In this document: in pieces, positions 26,264 through 35,603 of the stretch
Layout: each line of letters begins with the position of its first letter
Numbering within the stretch: position 1 is the stretch's first letter
Origin: Bordetella sp. BOR01
GTDB lineage: Bacteria; Pseudomonadota; Gammaproteobacteria; Burkholderiales; Burkholderiaceae_B
DNA length: 64,000 nucleotides
Direction: 5' to 3'
Assembly: GCF_019218885.1 (NCBI RefSeq)
Contig: NZ_JAHUWT010000003.1
Span: 1,364,001-1,428,000, forward strand
The notes under the pieces: model-generated
The model's input: the letters and a program-made list of their open reading frames with translations, nothing else
What the model was told of the DNA's origin: nothing
The model's database searches: none
Made by a program: the position numbers and the translations under genes

Positions 26264-27379
26264 CTATTTCAGGCGCTGGAACCGTCCGCCATCGAGCCGG
26301 GCCACGCGCCCGGCCAGTTCGAGCTCGAGCAGTTGTACATTCAGCGCCGCGATGTCCAGCCCGGTGCGTGCCTGCAAGGCGTCCAGGTGCAGCGGGTCGT
26401 AACCCAGCGCCTGCAGCACCGGGGTGTCGGTCCCGGCGGGCGCGGGGGCGGCGGGCGTGTCCTGGCGCATGGCGGGCTGCCCGCCGCCCAGTTCGTCGGT
26501 GATGTCCTGGGCGGTTTCGACCAGCTTGGCACCCTGGCGGATCAGGGCATGGCAGCCGCGCGACAGCGGCGAGTGTATCGAGCCCGGAATGGCGAAGACT
26601 TCGCGGCCGTTTTCGCCGGCCAGCCGCGCGGTGATCAGCGAACCGCTTTGCCGGGCTGCCTCGACCACCAGTACGCCGCGCGCCAGCCCGGCCACCAGGC
26701 GATTGCGGCGCGGGAAGTGATGTGGCAGCGCGCCCATGCCCAGCGGCAATTCGGAAACCAGCGCGCCCTGCGCGGCGATCTGGTGGGCCAGCTCGCGGTG
26801 ACGCGCCGGATACACGCGGTCGATGCCGGTGCCCATGACGGCCACGGTACCCGCGCCTTCGGTGCCGGCCTGCAACGCGCCTTCGTGGGCCGCCGCGTCG
26901 ATGCCCTGCGCCAGGCCGCTGACTACGCACCAGCCGTGGCTGGCCAGGTGGCGCGCGAACGCGCGGGCATTGTCGCAGCCGCCCGGCGTGGCGTTGCGCG
27001 CGCCCACCACCGCCAGCGCCGGGCGGCTCAGGTGGGCCGGGTTGCCATTGACGTAAAGCAGGATGGGCGGGTCGGCGGTGGTAAGCAGGCTTTGCGGATA
27101 AGCCGGATCGGCCAGGGTCAGCACATGCCGGCCTGGCTGCTCTACCCATTGCAGGGCGAGATCGATCTGCGCCTGCATGTCGGCGGGGGCCGATGCCGCC
27201 AATTGACGCGCCAGGTCTTGTGGCACATGGCGGGCCAGGGCCGCCGCGCCCAAGGCGTAGATCTGTTCCGGCAGGCCCAGCGCCGACAACAGCGGGTAGG
27301 CGGTGGCCGGCCCCAGGCCGGGCTCCAGCGACAGGCGCAGCCAGGCGGACAGTTCGGCGTGGGAATGCGTAAGCGGCAT
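26264..27379 (-). CDS. dprA: DNA-processing protein DprA
   Basis: This 371-residue protein (from MPLTHSHAE at 27379) has an N-terminal SAM-like helical region, then the DprA/Smf Rossmann domain with VVGARNATPGG near residue 143, SGLAQGIDAAAHEGAL near 173, and AIPGSIHSPLSRGCHALIRQGAKLV near 265-290. The final 60 residues form a winged helix. DprA binds incoming single-stranded DNA and loads RecA during transformation. The frame remains open further upstream, but the extra residues are low-complexity. It is divergent from def, as in related genomes. Confidence 0.92.
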   Translation of the reverse strand: MPLTHSHAELSAWLRLSLEPGLGPATAYPLLSALGLPEQIYALGAAALARHVPQDLARQLAASAPADMQAQIDLALQWVEQPGRHVLTLADPAYPQSLLTTADPPILLYVNGNPAHLSRPALAVVGARNATPGGCDNARAFARHLASHGWCVVSGLAQGIDAAAHEGALQAGTEGAGTVAVMGTGIDRVYPARHRELAHQIAAQGALVSELPLGMGALPHHFPRRNRLVAGLARGVLVVEAARQSGSLITARLAGENGREVFAIPGSIHSPLSRGCHALIRQGAKLVETAQDITDELGGGQPAMRQDTPAAPAPAGTDTPVLQALGYDPLHLDALQARTGLDIAALNVQLLELELAGRVARLDGGRFQRLK

Positions 27380-27504
27380 GGTTCTGGCTAAGGGTCTTGC
27401 AAGGCGGTGCGCTAGTGTCGCACGAGGCCCGCGCGGCGCAGGCGGCGGCGGGACCAAAACCGCCCGCAGCCTGCGCCCGGCAATGGCCGGATTAGCCGGA
27501 AACT

Positions 27505-27525
27505 ATTAGAAATCAAACTTCTAAT
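27505..27525. promoter_or_regulatory. inverted repeat in dprA-def intergenic region
   Basis: ATTAGAA and TTCTAAT pair perfectly around a 7-base spacer. The surrounding 60 bases are the only AT-rich stretch between the two divergent genes, so this is where the def promoter is expected, 50 bp upstream of def. It may be an operator or coincidental. Confidence 0.35.
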
Positions 27526-27577
27526 GAATTATCATTAAGCCTTTGCTGGCCCATCAGCTTCCCCATTTTCGTTCGCC

Positions 27578-28090
27578 ATGGCTTTGCTTCCTATCCTTCA
27601 TTATCCCGACCCGCGCCTGCACAAGAAGGCCACGCCGGTTGCGGTGGTGGATGACCGCATCCGGAAACTGGTGCGCGACATGGCCGACACCATGTATGAA
27701 GCGCCCGGCGTCGGCCTGGCGGCTACGCAGGTCGACGTGCACGAGCGCGTGGTGGTCATCGATGTCTCTGAGGCCGGCACCGAACTTCGCGTGCTGATCA
27801 ACCCCGAGATCACCTGGAAAAGCGACGAGCGCCAGACGTACGAAGAAGGCTGCCTGTCGGTGCCGGGCATCTACGACGAGGTCGAACGCGCCGCGCGTAT
27901 CCGCTACCGGGCGCTGGACATCGACGGCAAGCCGTACGAGGCCGAGGTCGACGGCCTGCTGGCGGTGTGCGTGCAGCACGAGCTCGACCATCTGGATGGC
28001 AAGGTGTTCGTCGAATACCTATCCAACCTGAAGCAGACCCGCATCAAGACCAAGCTGAAGAAGGCCGAGCGCGAAGCGCTGCGGGCCTGA
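27578..28090 (+). CDS. def: peptide deformylase
   Basis: This 170-residue metalloenzyme removes the formyl group from the N-terminal methionine of new proteins. All three family motifs are present: GVGLAATQV near residue 46, EGCLSVPG near 88, and QHELDHLDG near 131, supplying the Cys and two His metal ligands. It is followed 5 bp later by fmt, the usual partner. Confidence 0.95.
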   Translation: MALLPILHYPDPRLHKKATPVAVVDDRIRKLVRDMADTMYEAPGVGLAATQVDVHERVVVIDVSEAGTELRVLINPEITWKSDERQTYEEGCLSVPGIYDEVERAARIRYRALDIDGKPYEAEVDGLLAVCVQHELDHLDGKVFVEYLSNLKQTRIKTKLKKAEREALRA

Positions 28091-28095
28091 TCCCC

Positions 28096-29040
28096 ATGCG
28101 CCTGGTTTTTGCCGGAACGCCGGAATTCGCCCGTGTCGCGCTTGATGCGCTGCTGGCCGCCGGCCACGATATCCCCCTGGTCCTGACCCAGCCCGACCGG
28201 CCGGCCGGCCGTGGCCTGAAACTGACGCCCAGCCCCGTCAAGCAGGCCGCCCTGGCGGCCGGCATCGCGGTGGCCCAGCCCCGCAGCCTGCGGCTGGACG
28301 GCCGCTATCCCGATGACGCCGCGCAGGCCCGGCTTCAACTGGAACAGGCCGCCCCCGAGCTCATGGTGGTGGCCGCCTACGGCTTGATCCTGCCTTCCTG
28401 GACATTGGCGCTGCCGCCGCGCGGCTGCCTGAACATCCATGCCAGCCTGTTGCCGCGCTGGCGCGGCGCCGCACCGATCCAGCGCGCCATCGAGGCAGGC
28501 GATACGGAAACCGGCGTGACCATCATGCAAATGGACCAGGGCCTGGATACGGGCGACATGCTGCTCGAGCACCGCGTGCCCATCGGGGCCGAAGACACCG
28601 CGGCGCAATTGCACGACGCGCTGGCCGCAGCCGGCGGCCAGGCCATCGTGCAGGCACTGCAGGCCTTGCAGGCCGGGCGCTTGCCGGCCCGGCCGCAGCC
28701 CGCCGACGGCGTGACCTATGCCGCCAAGCTGGACAAGGCCGAAGCCGCGCTCGATTGCACCCAATCCGCCACGCTGCTGGCGCGGCGGGTGCGCGCGTTC
28801 AATCCGGTACCGGGCGCCACGCTGCGCCTGCCCGGGCTGGACGATCCCGTCAAAGTGTGGCGCGCGCAAGCGCTGGAATCGCCGGTGGCCGCTGCCCCGG
28901 GCAGCGTGCTGCACGCAGGCACCGAAGGCATCGACATCGCCACCGGCGCGGGCGTGCTGCGTTTGCTGGAATTGCAGAAAGCCGGCGGCAAGCGCCAGCC
29001 CGTGGACGTGTTCGTGCGGGGCTGGCAGCCTGCCGCTTGA
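28096..29040 (+). CDS. fmt: methionyl-tRNA formyltransferase
   Basis: This 314-residue enzyme transfers a formyl group from 10-formyl-THF to Met-tRNAfMet. The N-terminal domain begins [13 protein letters not shown] and contains [20 protein letters not shown] near residue 109, with the SLLPRWRG motif, and [17 protein letters not shown] near 137. The C-terminal tRNA-binding domain occupies about 205-310. The ATG at 28096 is five bases after the def stop, giving the usual def-fmt operon. Confidence 0.95.
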   Translation: MRLVFAGTPEFARVALDALLAAGHDIPLVLTQPDRPAGRGLKLTPSPVKQAALAAGIAVAQPRSLRLDGRYPDDAAQARLQLEQAAPELMVVAAYGLILPSWTLALPPRGCLNIHASLLPRWRGAAPIQRAIEAGDTETGVTIMQMDQGLDTGDMLLEHRVPIGAEDTAAQLHDALAAAGGQAIVQALQALQAGRLPARPQPADGVTYAAKLDKAEAALDCTQSATLLARRVRAFNPVPGATLRLPGLDDPVKVWRAQALESPVAAAPGSVLHAGTEGIDIATGAGVLRLLELQKAGGKRQPVDVFVRGWQPAA

Positions 29041-29084
29041 TGGGGCGCTGCGTACCGCCCAGTCGCGCCGCTTCCGGATTCCTG

Positions 29085-29711
29085 TCAATACAAGGTATCG
29101 CGCACCCGCCCTGGCAGGGCACGGTCATACGCTTCGCCGTCGAACGTGCCGGCACTGAGGTCGGCCAGGATGCGTCCCGCGGTGGGCAGGCCACTGCGCT
29201 CGACCTGCGTGGCAGGGTCCCATAGCGCCGAACGCACCAGCGCGCGCGAGCACTGGAAGAACACGGTTTCCACTTCGATAACCAGCACTGAGCGGGGCGG
29301 CTTGTCTTGCATGGCGAAGCACGCCAGCAGCGCCGGATCGGTGCTGATGCTGGCGCGGCCGTTCACCCGCAGGGTCTCGCCCACGCCGGGCACCAGGAAC
29401 AGCAGCGCCACGCGCGGATCGGCCAGAATATTGCGCAGGCTGTCGATGCGGTTGTTGCCGCGCCGGTCGGGGATCAGCAAGGTCTTGTCGTCGGCCACGG
29501 TCACGAAGCCGGCGGGATCGCCCCGGGGCGATGCGTCCAGCCCGGCGGGGCCCACGGTGGCCAGCACGGCGAACGGCGCTGCCTCGATGAAGGCGCGGTA
29601 GTGCGGATGCACGTGATCCACTTCCTTCATGATCGATGCTTCGCTGGGTTGGCCGTACAGGGCCAGCAGGGCGTCGGGGTCGGTGATGCGATGGGCGTCG
29701 TCGATATGCAT
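29085..29711 (-). CDS. FMN-dependent PPOX-type flavoprotein (MSMEG_1061-like)
   Basis: This 208-residue protein is a pyridoxamine-phosphate-oxidase-fold flavoprotein. The stretches FAVLATVGPAGLDASPRGDP, TLLIPDRRGNNRIDSLRNIL and ALLFLVPGVGETLRVNGRA match, from memory, the MSMEG_1061-type PPOX family. Members bind FMN or F420; no substrate is known to me. The ATG at 29711 begins MHIDDAHRITDPDALLALYG. It lies 15 bp downstream of the HAD gene stop, so both may be in one transcript. Confidence 0.85.
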   Translation of the reverse strand: MHIDDAHRITDPDALLALYGQPSEASIMKEVDHVHPHYRAFIEAAPFAVLATVGPAGLDASPRGDPAGFVTVADDKTLLIPDRRGNNRIDSLRNILADPRVALLFLVPGVGETLRVNGRASISTDPALLACFAMQDKPPRSVLVIEVETVFFQCSRALVRSALWDPATQVERSGLPTAGRILADLSAGTFDGEAYDRALPGRVRDTLY

Positions 29712-29725
29712 GGTCGGGTTCAGGC

Positions 29726-30358
29726 TCAGGCTCGCGTCAGGATGGCCGGCAGGGCGGCCACGGTCAGGATGAGGTCGTCGGGGGCGTGGGTGCTCAGCGC
29801 GTCGGGGTGGTTGTAGCCCCAGGCCACTGCGGCCGCGCGTACGCCGGCCTTGCGCGCGGCATCGATGTCGCGCATTTCGTCGCCGACCAGGACGCAGCGC
29901 TGCGGTGCCACCCGGTGCCGCGCCAGCAGGCGCTTGAGCTTGGCGGCCTTGCCGAACATATCGGTACCGCATTCGAAGTCGTCGAACCACTGCGTGGCCT
30001 GCGGGCCCAGCACCCGCTGCACGTTGGCGGCCGAATTCGAGCTCACGACCGCCAGGCGCAAGCCCGTGGCGCGCACCTGCGTCAGGGCGTCGGCCATGCC
30101 ATCGAACAATCGCACGCCGGGATCCATCTCGCGCATCAACTGGCGCACGTGCGCCATGATGGCCGGCATTTTCCACAATGGGATGCCCAGGTATTTCAGG
30201 ATCTCGTGGGCGCTGCGCTGGCGTAGCCGGGCCCGTTCGGCCGCGTCGACTTTGCGAAAGCCGTATTTGTCGGCCACGCCATCCAGAATGGATTCGAACC
30301 AGGGCAGGGTGTCGGCCAGCGTGCCGTCGAAATCGAATGCCGCAAGATCGTATTTCAA
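29726..30358 (-). CDS. HAD-superfamily phosphatase (phosphoglycolate phosphatase-like)
   Basis: This 210-residue protein starts at a TTG (30358) that overlaps the stop of the upstream gene (TTGA). HAD motif I is AAFDFDGTLADTLPWF, motif II is LAVVSSNSAANVQRVLG near residue 105, and motifs III/IV are KLKRLLARHR and CVLVGDEMRDIDAARKAG near 160. A helical cap lies between motifs I and II. The family hydrolyses small phosphate esters; the substrate is unknown. The TTG start is inferred, because motif I begins eight residues later and no ATG or GTG lies in between. Confidence 0.82.
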   Translation of the reverse strand: MKYDLAAFDFDGTLADTLPWFESILDGVADKYGFRKVDAAERARLRQRSAHEILKYLGIPLWKMPAIMAHVRQLMREMDPGVRLFDGMADALTQVRATGLRLAVVSSNSAANVQRVLGPQATQWFDDFECGTDMFGKAAKLKRLLARHRVAPQRCVLVGDEMRDIDAARKAGVRAAAVAWGYNHPDALSTHAPDDLILTVAALPAILTRA

Positions 30359-30945
30359 GCAGTTCCGTCCACCGGGTAAGCATCGCGGTCGGCGCGGCGG
30401 ATCCAGTGCATCACCGGCGCCAGGGCCTCGATGGGCGGGGCGCTGTTGACCACGCGTTGCGCATCGGTCCAGGGGTAAGGCAACGCCGTCAACCAGCCAA
30501 AGACGGCCGGGGCGGTGTCGGCGGGCAGGCTCTGCATGGCTTCGATGGTGATCGTCAGGCGGCGTGCCAGGTGCGGCGAGGCCTGGAATTCCCATTCGTA
30601 GCAGCCACAGCCCACGCGTACCTGGCCGGTGGCCTTTTCGGTCATGCCCACGAACCAGTCACAGATGTAGTCCGGCAACACCGCGTCTTCGCCCGGATGG
30701 TCCAGGTAGAAGGTGAACACGTTCTCGTAAGTCTGGCCGAAAGTGCGCACCAGGGCTTCGGTGATGGCGTCGAGGCCGCGGGCCTCGGGCGGAAAGGCGA
30801 TGGCCTGGGTACGCAGCGTCATTTTCAGCACTGCGTCGGCGGCGAAGGCGCGCGCCATATAGAGAGGGCGGTTTTCGTCCTTGGCGTGAAGATAGTTTCG
30901 CATCAAGGACGCCGTACTGGCTGGGGTGACCGTGGCTGTTGGCAT
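30355..30945 (-). CDS. uncharacterised NTF2/SnoaL-like protein
   Basis: From MPTATVT (30945) the protein has 196 residues. The sequence FAADAVLKMTLRTQAIAFPPEARGLDAITEALVRTFGQTYENVFTFY has the helix-strand pattern of an NTF2-like domain, and no catalytic motif stands out. It overlaps the HAD gene start by four bases and lies 35 bp downstream of the LOG gene, so the three (LOG, this gene, HAD) and perhaps the PPOX gene form one transcription unit. Start choice is uncertain, as an upstream ATG (31005) lies inside the LOG gene. Confidence 0.6.
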   Translation of the reverse strand: MPTATVTPASTASLMRNYLHAKDENRPLYMARAFAADAVLKMTLRTQAIAFPPEARGLDAITEALVRTFGQTYENVFTFYLDHPGEDAVLPDYICDWFVGMTEKATGQVRVGCGCYEWEFQASPHLARRLTITIEAMQSLPADTAPAVFGWLTALPYPWTDAQRVVNSAPPIEALAPVMHWIRRADRDAYPVDGTA

Positions 30946-30980
30946 GGATGGCGAAGGTCGCGATGGACGAAGTTTCGGTG

Positions 30981-31568
30981 TCAGTGTTCGCCCGGATCGA
31001 TCCACTTGGACACGGTGGGCGGCTGGTAGGCGGCGTATCGGTCCAGCAATGCGGCGGGCTGGCTTTCAACGACCAGCATGGCGCGATGCTCTGCGCGCAT
31101 GAACGACTCTTGCACAGAATGATCCAGGAACCCGGCCAACTGGTCGTAGTAGCCGGCGATGTTCAGCAGGCCGCACGGCTTCTGGTGCATGCCCAGCTGG
31201 GCCCAGGTCCAGGTCTCGAAGATTTCTTCCAGGGTGCCGGCGCCACCGGGCAGCGCCACGAAACCATCGGACCGTTCGGCCATCATGGTCTTGCGTTCGT
31301 GCATGGACTGCACCACGTGCAGCTCGGTCAGGCCGCCATGGCCCAGTTCCTTGCGCATCAGCGGCTCGGGGATGATGCCGATGACACGGCCTCCTTCGGC
31401 CATGACCGCATCGGCCACGATGCCCATGATGCCCACGCTGGCGCCGCCGTATACCAAACCGATATCGCGCCGCACCAGTTCGCGGGCCAGCTCGCGCGCG
31501 CCATCGGCGTACGCGGGAATACGGCCGCCATTGGAACCGCAATAAACGCAGATGTTCTGTAGTTTCAT
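30981..31568 (-). CDS. LOG-family protein (TIGR00730, nucleoside 5'-monophosphate phosphoribohydrolase type)
   Basis: This 195-residue Rossmann-fold protein has the LOG signature: YGGASVGIMGIVADAVM near residue 39 and LPGGAGTLEEIFETWTW near 104 (PGGxGTxxE). The family cleaves the N-glycosidic bond of nucleoside monophosphates; plant and some bacterial members activate cytokinins, but bacterial housekeeping members act on AMP-like compounds. MKLQNICVYCGSN at 31568 is chosen over an ATG eleven codons upstream. Confidence 0.85.
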   Translation of the reverse strand: MKLQNICVYCGSNGGRIPAYADGARELARELVRRDIGLVYGGASVGIMGIVADAVMAEGGRVIGIIPEPLMRKELGHGGLTELHVVQSMHERKTMMAERSDGFVALPGGAGTLEEIFETWTWAQLGMHQKPCGLLNIAGYYDQLAGFLDHSVQESFMRAEHRAMLVVESQPAALLDRYAAYQPPTVSKWIDPGEH

Positions 31569-31776
31569 GATCGAAAGATATGCACCCGTTACAAAATACA
31601 TCGAACGCCTGCCTGGCGTTCAGTAACTAGTTTACGCAACTTGGCGGCCCCGCCCAGGACGGGCGGGGCAATGTTTGGACACAGCGTGGGCACGGCGGGG
31701 TCTATACACTGGGTTGGCAGGCGCACTGGGCGCCGTAGTCGTCTTGCCCTATGCCACATAACAAGGAGCCAGCGAT

Positions 31777-32340
31777 ATGCAACAAGCTACCCCCCAAATC
31801 AAGTCCGCCAAAGGCGCTTCGTTCAACATGGACGTGGCCGCGATCCGCGCCAAGGCGCGCCAGGACATCGAATCGGGTGCCGTCACCGACGGCTACCGCG
31901 CCGATCGCGAAACGGTGCTGAAGCTGCTGAACGAGGCGCTGGCCACCGAAGTGGTCTGTGTGCTGCGCTACAAGCGCCACTATTTCATGGCCCGCGGCCT
32001 GAACGCCGAGCCCGTGGCAGCCGAGTTCGCCGAGCATGCCACCGAGGAACTCAGCCACGCCGACCGCATTGCCGAGCGCATCGTGCAACTGGGCGGCGAG
32101 CCCAACCTGTCGCCGGTGGGCCTGCTGGAGCGCAGCCATTCGGAATACGTCGAGGCCCATACGCTGAAGGAAATGATCAAGGAAAACCTGATCGCCGAGC
32201 GTATTGCCATCGACAGCTATCGCCAGATGGTGGACTACGTGGGCGACAAAGACCCCACCACGCGCCGGCTGCTGGAAGAGATTCTAGCGGTCGAGGAAGA
32301 GCACGCCGACGATTTGTCGGACTTCCTCGCCAAGAATTAA
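31777..32340 (+). CDS. ferritin-like protein (bacterioferritin family)
   Basis: This 187-residue protein is a four-helix ferritin-like domain. Metal ligands can be read as the Glu in EALATEVVCVLRYKRHYF near residue 55, EELSHAD near 90, a Glu in KENLIAERIAIDSYRQM near 140, and EEEHADD near 177, the EEH pattern of iron-storage or diiron proteins. No bacterioferritin haem methionine is evident. It stands alone after a 208-bp intergenic region, and the start follows AAGGAGCC by 9 bases. It may store iron or protect from oxidative damage. Confidence 0.82.
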   Translation: MQQATPQIKSAKGASFNMDVAAIRAKARQDIESGAVTDGYRADRETVLKLLNEALATEVVCVLRYKRHYFMARGLNAEPVAAEFAEHATEELSHADRIAERIVQLGGEPNLSPVGLLERSHSEYVEAHTLKEMIKENLIAERIAIDSYRQMVDYVGDKDPTTRRLLEEILAVEEEHADDLSDFLAKN

Positions 32341-32395
32341 AGCGGTGTGCCGGTGTCAGGCGGCCGCAGGCAGCCTGACACTGAGGCATCCGGCC

Positions 32396-33745
32396 TCAGA
32401 CTGAGTCGCCGTACAGGTCGTATTCGTCGGCGCCGGTGACGCGCACGCGCACCATATCGCCCGGCCGCAGCGTGCGTTCGCTGCTGACATACACGTTACC
32501 GTCGATCTCGGGCGCGTCGGCGCTGGAACGGCCCACCGCGCCATCGGCGTCCACTTCATCGATCAGGACGTCGATATCGCGGCCCACCCGGGTTTGCAGG
32601 CGTGCCGCCGAGATGGCCTGCTGGTGCGCCATGAAGCGGTCCCAGCGATCCTGCTTGATGTCGTCGGGCACCGCGCCGGCCAGTTCGTTGGCGGGCGCCC
32701 CATTGACGGGCGAATACTGGAAACAGCCGACACGGTCCAGTTGCGCCTCGCTCATCCAGTCGAGCAGGTACTGGAAATCTTCTTCCGTTTCGCCCGGGAA
32801 CCCCACGATGAAGGTCGAGCGCAGCGTCAGGTCGGGGCATTGCTCGCGCCAGCGCTTGATGCGCGCCAGGGTCTTGTCTTCGAAGGCCGGGCGCTTCATG
32901 GCCTTCAGGATGCGCGGGCTGGCATGCTGGAACGGGATGTCCAGGTAGGGCAGGATCTTGCCCTGTTCCATAAGCGGGATCACCTCGTCGACGTGCGGGT
33001 AGGGATACACATAATGCAGGCGCGTCCAGGCGCCCAGTTCGGACAAGGCCGCACAGAGCTCGGTCATGCGCGTCTTGACCGGCCGGCCATTCCAGAACCC
33101 GCTGCGGTACTTCAAGTCGACGCCGTAGGCGCTGGTGTCTTGCGAGATCACCAGCAGTTCTTTCACGCCCGCCTTGACCAGGCGTTCGGCCTCGTTCAGG
33201 ACATCGCCCACCGGCCGGCTGACCAGGTCGCCCCGCATCGACGGGATGATGCAGAAGCTGCAACGGTGATTGCAGCCTTCGGATATCTTCAGGTACGCGT
33301 AGTGGCGCGGCGTCAGCTTGATGCCCTGCGGCGGCACCAGGTCGACATACGGATTGTGGTCGGTCTTGGGCGGCGCGGCGCGGTGCACCGCGCGCACGAC
33401 TTCTTCGTACTGCTGCGGGCCCGTCACTGCCAGCACGCTGGGGTGCACATCGCGGATGACGGATTCTTCGACGCCCATGCAGCCGGTGACGATGACCTTG
33501 CCGTTCTCGGCGATGGCCTCGCCGATGGCTTCCAGCGATTCGGCCTTGGCGCTGTCGATGAAGCCACAGGTATTCACGACCACCACGTCGGCGTCGTTGT
33601 ATTCGGGCGTGACCTGGTAGCCTTCGGTGCGCAGCTGGGTCAGGATGCGTTCGGAGTCGACCAGGGCTTTCGGACAGCCGAGGCTGACGAAACCCACTTT
33701 TGGAGTATGGTTTTTGTGATCCGTTGAATTAGAAGGGGTTTTCAT
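32396..33745 (-). CDS. rimO: ribosomal protein S12 methylthiotransferase RimO
   Basis: This 449-residue radical-SAM enzyme adds a methylthio group to the conserved Asp of ribosomal protein S12. The N-terminal UPF0004 domain supplies three Cys ([31 protein letters not shown]), the radical-SAM motif is [11 protein letters not shown] near residue 143, and a TRAM domain ends the protein. The PKALVDSE variant is diagnostic of RimO over MiaB. MKTPSNST at 33745 is the probable start; an upstream frame extension has no domain. Confidence 0.95.
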   Translation of the reverse strand: MKTPSNSTDHKNHTPKVGFVSLGCPKALVDSERILTQLRTEGYQVTPEYNDADVVVVNTCGFIDSAKAESLEAIGEAIAENGKVIVTGCMGVEESVIRDVHPSVLAVTGPQQYEEVVRAVHRAAPPKTDHNPYVDLVPPQGIKLTPRHYAYLKISEGCNHRCSFCIIPSMRGDLVSRPVGDVLNEAERLVKAGVKELLVISQDTSAYGVDLKYRSGFWNGRPVKTRMTELCAALSELGAWTRLHYVYPYPHVDEVIPLMEQGKILPYLDIPFQHASPRILKAMKRPAFEDKTLARIKRWREQCPDLTLRSTFIVGFPGETEEDFQYLLDWMSEAQLDRVGCFQYSPVNGAPANELAGAVPDDIKQDRWDRFMAHQQAISAARLQTRVGRDIDVLIDEVDADGAVGRSSADAPEIDGNVYVSSERTLRPGDMVRVRVTGADEYDLYGDSV

Positions 33746-33944
33746 GTGGGCTTCCGTGTGTGGCCCGGACCGAGCGAAGTGGGGTGCCCAGAGATACGAA
33801 GCCAAACTCAAATTTTAGCTTGTCGCAGAATTCCGGGCTGTGTGATGTCGCGGACATTGGGTTGGATACCGCGTTAGCCCCTACCTGACGCAGGCAGCCA
33901 AGCATTTATCTGACCGGTCATTTCTAACAAGGCCGTGGCGTGTG

Positions 33945-34277
33945 TCAGCCAATCGCCAGCCGAACCGGTTTCCCAACCCGGCTCAACATCTCTACCAGCG
34001 TGTCGATGGTGAACTTCGCTGTCTTCTTGTTCACCACATCAGACACACGCGGGCGCGACACCATCAGGATCTCGGCGGCCTCGGCCTGCTTCAAGTGATG
34101 CTGCGCAATCCACTCGGCCAACTCCGACATCAGTTGCTCTTTGAGCAGCCGCGTGTCGTTGATTTGCTGGCGCGAAGCGGCTTGCAGCCGCGCGGCTTCC
34201 TCGGCCGGGAACCCCAGTTCGCGGAACAGGTTCGTGCCCGGTTTCGTGACATGGCGAATGTCGGTGTCGATTTTCAT
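33945..34277 (-). CDS. HigA-like XRE antitoxin
   Basis: This 110-residue protein has a helix-turn-helix of XRE type near residues 55-95 (LKQAEAAEILMVSRPRVSDVVNKKTAKFTIDTLVEML). Its start ATG overlaps the stop of the toxin gene (ATGA), so the order is toxin first, as in higBA modules. The antitoxin is expected to neutralise the toxin and repress the operon through its DNA-binding domain. It is 199 bp from rimO, with nothing recognisable in between. Confidence 0.82.
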   Translation of the reverse strand: MKIDTDIRHVTKPGTNLFRELGFPAEEAARLQAASRQQINDTRLLKEQLMSELAEWIAQHHLKQAEAAEILMVSRPRVSDVVNKKTAKFTIDTLVEMLSRVGKPVRLAIG

Positions 34278-34618
34278 GGCCTGTCTCTTCTTGCGTTGAC
34301 CACGGCACGATAGCGCGCCGTGGCGATGTCCTTGTCCCGCGTGCTGGTCGCTTGTGTCTTCTTCTGAAAGCAGTGCAGGACATACACGGCTTCCTCGAAC
34401 TTGGCGACGTACATCACCCGGAAGATGCCGCTCGCGTCGCGGATGCGGATCTCCCGCGTTCCGGCACCCACGTCATCGAACGGCTTCCAGTCCTCAGGCT
34501 CCAGGCCCGCCTGGACCTTGCTCAACTGGAAACCGGCATCTCGGCGCGGATCGTCGGGGAATTTAACGAGGTCGTCGTAGGCGGATCCAACCCAATGAAT
34601 CTCCTTCTCGTGCTGCAT
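34274..34618 (-). CDS. HigB/RelE-type toxin (phage-derived Gp49-like)
   Basis: This 114-residue protein matches the RelE/ParE-fold Gp49-like family: HWVGSAYDDLVKFPDDPRRDAG at the start, GTREIRIRDASGIFRVMYVAKFEEAVYVLHCFQKK in the middle with the conserved RVMYVAKF beta strands, and KDIATARYRAV at the end. Such toxins cleave mRNA on the ribosome. It is the first gene of the module. A perfect palindrome lies 10 bp upstream. The module is not within a recognised mobile element. Confidence 0.85.
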   Translation of the reverse strand: MQHEKEIHWVGSAYDDLVKFPDDPRRDAGFQLSKVQAGLEPEDWKPFDDVGAGTREIRIRDASGIFRVMYVAKFEEAVYVLHCFQKKTQATSTRDKDIATARYRAVVNARRDRP

Positions 34619-34628
34619 ACGCCAAATA

Positions 34629-34646
34629 TGTATAAAATTTTATACA
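34629..34646. promoter_or_regulatory. palindromic operator of the toxin-antitoxin module
   Basis: TGTATAAAATTTTATACA is a perfect 18-bp palindrome that ends 10 bp upstream of the toxin start. It contains TATAAA-like sequences on both strands, so it may overlap the promoter -10 region. It is the expected place for autorepression by the antitoxin. Confidence 0.65.
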
Positions 34647-34858
34647 AATACGCGCCGAGCGTAAAGGCGGACGCCGCTTATTGGGCGTAGCCAGTTGTGC
34701 GCCGGTGGTCATCATGTGTCCTCATTCTAGGATGGCCCCTGCAGGTAAAAACCTTCTGCGGACAAATCCATCCTATTCAAAGCCCTTGATCGAGCAGATG
34801 CTGATGAGCCTTTGAGTTCAGGTAGAGATGCGCTTTGCCGACCCCAGGCCGGCGGGGG

Positions 34859-35497
34859 CTACGGCCCGCTGCGCCGGTACAGTGCCAGGGTGGCGGCCAT
34901 GCCGATCAGCGCGCCGCCGCACAAGCGGTTCATCCAGCGCAGGCCACCGCTGTTCAGGGCCCGCATCATGCGCGCGCCCAGTAGCGCGTAGGCCAGCATG
35001 GCGGCCAGGTTCAGCACCGCCAGGATGGCCGCCAGCGCCAGGTACTGCGGCAGCAGCGGCGCGGCCGGCTGGATGAACTGCGGTAGGAACGCCGACATGA
35101 ACAGCAGCGCCTTGGGATTGGTGATGGCGACCAGGAAGCTGCGCAGGAACAGGGCCTGCACGCCCGGGGCGGCGGTGCCGTGCCGGCCCGGCAGGGCGGC
35201 GGCCGCATCGGTGCGCAGCAGGCGCCAGCCCAGGTAGGCCAGGTAGGCCGCGCCGGCCCATTTCAGTACCTGGAAGGCGGCTTCCGAGGCCGCCAGCAGC
35301 ACGCCCAGCCCCGAGGCCACCACGGCCACCAGGATCATGTCGGCCAGCACGGCACCCACCATGCCCCAGGCGGCTGCGCGCACGCCGTGGTACGAACCGT
35401 TACTCATGGCCAGCAGCACGGTGGGGCCGGGCGTGGCGATGGTGATGCCCGAGGCCAGGGCGAACAACAGCAGGGTGGCAAGCGTCATGGCGAACAA
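34859..35497 (-). CDS. LysE-family (RhtB-type) translocator
   Basis: This 212-residue membrane protein has about six hydrophobic spans, with the LysE/RhtB signature GITIATPGPTVLLAMSNGSYHGVRAAAW at the start and LVAITNPKALLFMSAFLPQFI near residue 120. The family exports amino acids or their derivatives. A start three codons downstream (MTLATLL) is also possible. It is distinct from the ArgO-type exporter at 20139. The 240 bp between this gene and the toxin gene show no gene apart from the toxin operator. Confidence 0.85.
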   Translation of the reverse strand: MFAMTLATLLLFALASGITIATPGPTVLLAMSNGSYHGVRAAAWGMVGAVLADMILVAVVASGLGVLLAASEAAFQVLKWAGAAYLAYLGWRLLRTDAAAALPGRHGTAAPGVQALFLRSFLVAITNPKALLFMSAFLPQFIQPAAPLLPQYLALAAILAVLNLAAMLAYALLGARMMRALNSGGLRWMNRLCGGALIGMAATLALYRRSGP

Positions 35498-35603
35498 CGG
35501 CAGGCTGGCGGGTTTGCAAGGGGCGCCTCCAGTGTGAGGCGTCGCGGCGGATTCGTCCAGTCAGCGGCTACCATAGCGGGGTTGCATCACCGCGTAGCTT
35601 TCC

